A stretch of DNA of 64,000 nucleotides from Streptomyces sp. CB02400 (GTDB taxonomy: Bacteria > Actinomycetota > Actinomycetes > Streptomycetales > Streptomycetaceae). The notes below the pieces were generated by a model. It had not been told where the DNA came from. It did no database searches and saw only the letters and a list, made by a program, of their open reading frames with translations. Made by a program: the position numbers and the translations under genes. Location: assembly GCF_001905725.1 (NCBI RefSeq), contig NZ_LIWB01000007.1:124001-188000 (forward strand). The letters run 5' to 3'. Below, one piece after another: positions 62,198 through 64,000 of the stretch. The number at the start of each line of letters is the position of its first letter. Positions within the stretch are counted from its first letter, which is position 1.

Positions 62198-63568
62198 TCA
62201 GGCCGGGCTGGGCTTGGAGAGGGCGGTGTTGATCCGCTCGACCATGGCGCGGGCGGCCCGGTCGGGCGCCAGGCCGTCGAGCATGGACTGCTGGAGCACC
62301 TGCGACATGGAGTTCTGGAAGTCGGATCCGGCTCCGGCGAACCAGACGGCGGGGTCGAGCACCACGTGGTCGGCCGCCGCCGCGTACCGTGCCTGCGGCT
62401 CCAGTCGTGCGTAGGCCTCGGTACGGGTCACCGGCTGGTACGCCGGGATGTGACCGGCCTTCGCCCAGGTCTGGCCGGCCTTGAGGATGGCGGCCACCGC
62501 CTGGTGGGTGCGCCTGCGGTGTGCCTCGTCGGGGTCGGGGCGGCGCGGCAGCACGAAGGAGTGGGAGTCGGCGTAGATCGCGGGGGTGCCGAACACCGTG
62601 GGGAAGGGCGCCGCCCCGATCTCCGGGTCGGCGGCCCGGAAGGTGCCGAGCTCCCATTCACCGGAGAGGATCATGGCGCTCTGGCTGTTGGTGAAGTTGG
62701 CGAGGGCCGCCGGGTAGTCGAGGCGGCGCGGGTTGGCGCGGCCGTCGACCAGTTTCTGCATGAAGGCGATGACCTCGGTCATCGCGTCGACGTTCGCCGT
62801 GACGGTGCCGCCGACGGGCAGGTCGAAGTCGTTCCCGGTCTGCCGGTAGAGCCCGTAGAACAGCCGCCAGCCCTGCGCCGTGTCGTTGACGTAGCCGAAG
62901 GCGATCCCCTGCTTGCCGGACGCCTTGGCCAGTTCCCGGCCGGCTTCGAGGAACCGCTCGGGGCTGGAGAAGGCGTCCTGGTCGAGGCTTCCGTCGCCGG
63001 TCAGCAGTCCGGCCTCGCGGACGGGGTCCGGGTGGTAGAAGACGATGAACGGGTGGGTGTCCAGCGGTACGGCGAACGTCCGGCCCTGGTACTGGGTGCG
63101 GCCCCACACGGCGTCGGCGAAGTCCTTCTCGCGGACGCCGAATTCGGCCAGCAGGCCGGTGTCCCAGGGGTCGAGCAGTCCCAGGGGGGCGTAGCCCGCC
63201 AGGCGCGACATGTGGGAAATCGCGACGTCCGGGCCGCGCCCGCCGGCCGAGGCCATGGCGAGCTTGGTGTAGTAGGGCGTGCCCCATTCCAGCACGGTCC
63301 GCTCGACGCGGGTGCCGGGCATGTCGGACCCTGCCGTGCCGATCAGTTCGTCGAGCAGGGCGCCGTCGGCGCCGCTGAACAGGTCCCACATGCGCACGGT
63401 GCGCGGATCCGACGAGGCCGCGGCGGAACCGCAGCCGGCGAGGGCCCCGCCGCCGAGGAGTACGGCGGCGGAGGCCAGCGAGGCGCGGAGCAGGCCGCGT
63501 CGGGACGGCGCGGCGCGGTTTCCCAGCGGCCCGGCGGAGGCGGCCCGTGGGCCAGGCAGGTCGACCAT
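62198..63568 (-). CDS. Extracellular sugar-binding lipoprotein of the ABC importer
   Basis: 456 aa. A Tat-like, lipoprotein signal (SRRGLLRASLASAAVLLGGG with lipobox LAGC) precedes a family-1 solute-binding fold (VRMWDLFSGADGALLDELIG, GRGPDVAISHMSRLAGYAPL, NFTNSQSAMILSGEWELGTF). It captures sugar outside the membrane for the two permeases. The ATG at 63568 has AAAGG. An in-frame ATG at 63598 overlaps a promoter palindrome and is unlikely. Confidence 0.92.
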   Translation of the reverse strand: MVDLPGPRAASAGPLGNRAAPSRRGLLRASLASAAVLLGGGALAGCGSAAASSDPRTVRMWDLFSGADGALLDELIGTAGSDMPGTRVERTVLEWGTPYYTKLAMASAGGRGPDVAISHMSRLAGYAPLGLLDPWDTGLLAEFGVREKDFADAVWGRTQYQGRTFAVPLDTHPFIVFYHPDPVREAGLLTGDGSLDQDAFSSPERFLEAGRELAKASGKQGIAFGYVNDTAQGWRLFYGLYRQTGNDFDLPVGGTVTANVDAMTEVIAFMQKLVDGRANPRRLDYPAALANFTNSQSAMILSGEWELGTFRAADPEIGAAPFPTVFGTPAIYADSHSFVLPRRPDPDEAHRRRTHQAVAAILKAGQTWAKAGHIPAYQPVTRTEAYARLEPQARYAAAADHVVLDPAVWFAGAGSDFQNSMSQVLQQSMLDGLAPDRAARAMVERINTALSKPSPA

Positions 63569-63583
63569 GGCACTACCTTTCTC

Positions 63584-63595
63584 TACATCGATGTA
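63584..63595. promoter_or_regulatory. TACATCGATGTA operator upstream of the sugar-binding gene
   Basis: Perfect 12-bp palindrome with central CG, 16 bp before the start codon. Its form fits a LacI-family sugar repressor site. No LacI gene is visible in the window, so the regulator may be encoded beyond the right edge or elsewhere. Confidence 0.55.
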
Positions 63596-63676
63596 CATCG
63601 CCGCCGGACGCTGCGGACGACATGCCGTGGGGAGGGGCCCCGGTTCCGGTCGTCCGCCGGGCCGGGTGCGGCGCCG

Positions 63677-64000
63677 TCAGCCGGCTGATTCGCAGGCGGC
63701 CGTGCGCTGCTGGACTTGGCGCAGTACGGCGGTGTCGAACTTCTCGGCGCGGTCGAAGCCGTAGACGCCGTTGCGCTCCTGGAAGACGTCGGTGAGCTGC
63801 GTGTAGCAGTAGCCGAACATGTCCGGGTCGTCGAGCAGGACGTCCACCAGCCCGGTGAAGCGGGCCAGGAACTCCTCGGTGCTGCGCGGCCGTTCGCCGT
63901 ACCCCCAGGAGGTCCCCCGCTCGTCGCCGGCGGCGGTCGCGGCGACGGCCGCGTCCCACCAGATGCCGCCGAACTCGCTGCAGAAGTAGGGCTGTCCGCG
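63677..64000 (-). CDS. Glycoside hydrolase family 2-like enzyme, C-terminal part
   Basis: Only the last 107 residues are in the window; the gene continues past the right edge. QPYFCSEFGGIWWDA carries the acidic residue placed like the GH2 nucleophile, followed by FGYCYTQLTDVFQERNGVYG and FDRAEKFD, typical of the end of a GH2 TIM barrel (beta-glucuronidase/galactosidase group). It lies upstream of the sugar ABC importer on the same strand. This suggests that the oligosaccharide taken up is cleaved by this enzyme. Confidence 0.82.
   Translation of the reverse strand, partial: RGQPYFCSEFGGIWWDAAVAATAAGDERGTSWGYGERPRSTEEFLARFTGLVDVLLDDPDMFGYCYTQLTDVFQERNGVYGFDRAEKFDTAVLRQVQQRTAACESAG

Overview
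The window is very GC-rich, with genes closely packed on both strands, strong third-position GC bias, frequent GTG starts and AAGGAGG-type ribosome binding sites. Together with the protein families present, this points to a Streptomyces chromosome. A telomere terminal-protein (Tpg) relative, an IS5-type transposase remnant and about eight decayed genes suggest an accessory, possibly subtelomeric arm. That placement is an inference.

Layout. 1-5.0 kb (minus): a secreted ThuA/DUF1080 protein (cut by the left edge), a secreted multidomain PQQ-type sugar dehydrogenase, and a decayed secreted-protein gene. 5.0-9.4 kb: sugar O-acetyltransferase, methyltransferase, PAS-GAF-PP2C phosphatase and a DUF2087 protein. 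9.5-17.7 kb: an island with a frameshifted tpg-like gene; a three-gene overlapping module (zinc-ribbon/OB/membrane protein, HerA-type ATPase, and a repeat-linked protein with a predicted deaminase-type C-terminus); a broken IS5 transposase abutting that C-terminus; and a membrane-protein gene broken by a 16-bp duplication. 17.8-26.4 kb: a proline-rich membrane protein, PanE-type reductase, two adjacent DUF4139 proteins, an MHS-type transporter and a lipoprotein. 26.5-30.1 kb: a secreted alpha/beta hydrolase, then an AurF-type diiron oxygenase with a 7Fe-ferredoxin/flavin reductase that probably feeds it electrons. 30.1-38.9 kb: a decayed gene, GlxA regulator, quinone-oxidoreductase-like enzyme, DUF475 membrane protein, a MerR/old-yellow-enzyme pair with a textbook MerR promoter, a TIGR01777 epimerase and an SDR enzyme.

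38.95-51.35 kb (minus) is one tightly coupled five-gene operon: DUF4132, a 1685-aa protein, MoxR AAA ATPase, a DUF5682-vWA fusion and a SWIM zinc-finger protein. It parallels the Escherichia coli yehI-yehL-yehM-yehP-yehQ set, a MoxR-vWA type chaperone/conflict system. 51.5-58.9 kb holds small conserved genes, two dead genes joined back to back (PP2C and WD40 remnants), an aldo/keto reductase, an XRE-type regulator, a TPR protein, an SDR remnant, a DUF998 membrane protein and a chloroperoxidase-like hydrolase. 59.0-64.0 kb (minus) holds an MFS exporter, then a carbohydrate ABC importer (solute-binding lipoprotein and two permeases) downstream of a glycoside hydrolase family 2 gene cut by the right edge.

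The best candidate for an undescribed system is the 10.4-16.2 kb module, where a HerA-type motor, a tail-anchored zinc-ribbon/OB protein and a polymorphic-toxin-like deaminase appear to be translated as one unit. No tRNA, rRNA, CRISPR array or recognisable riboswitch was seen.
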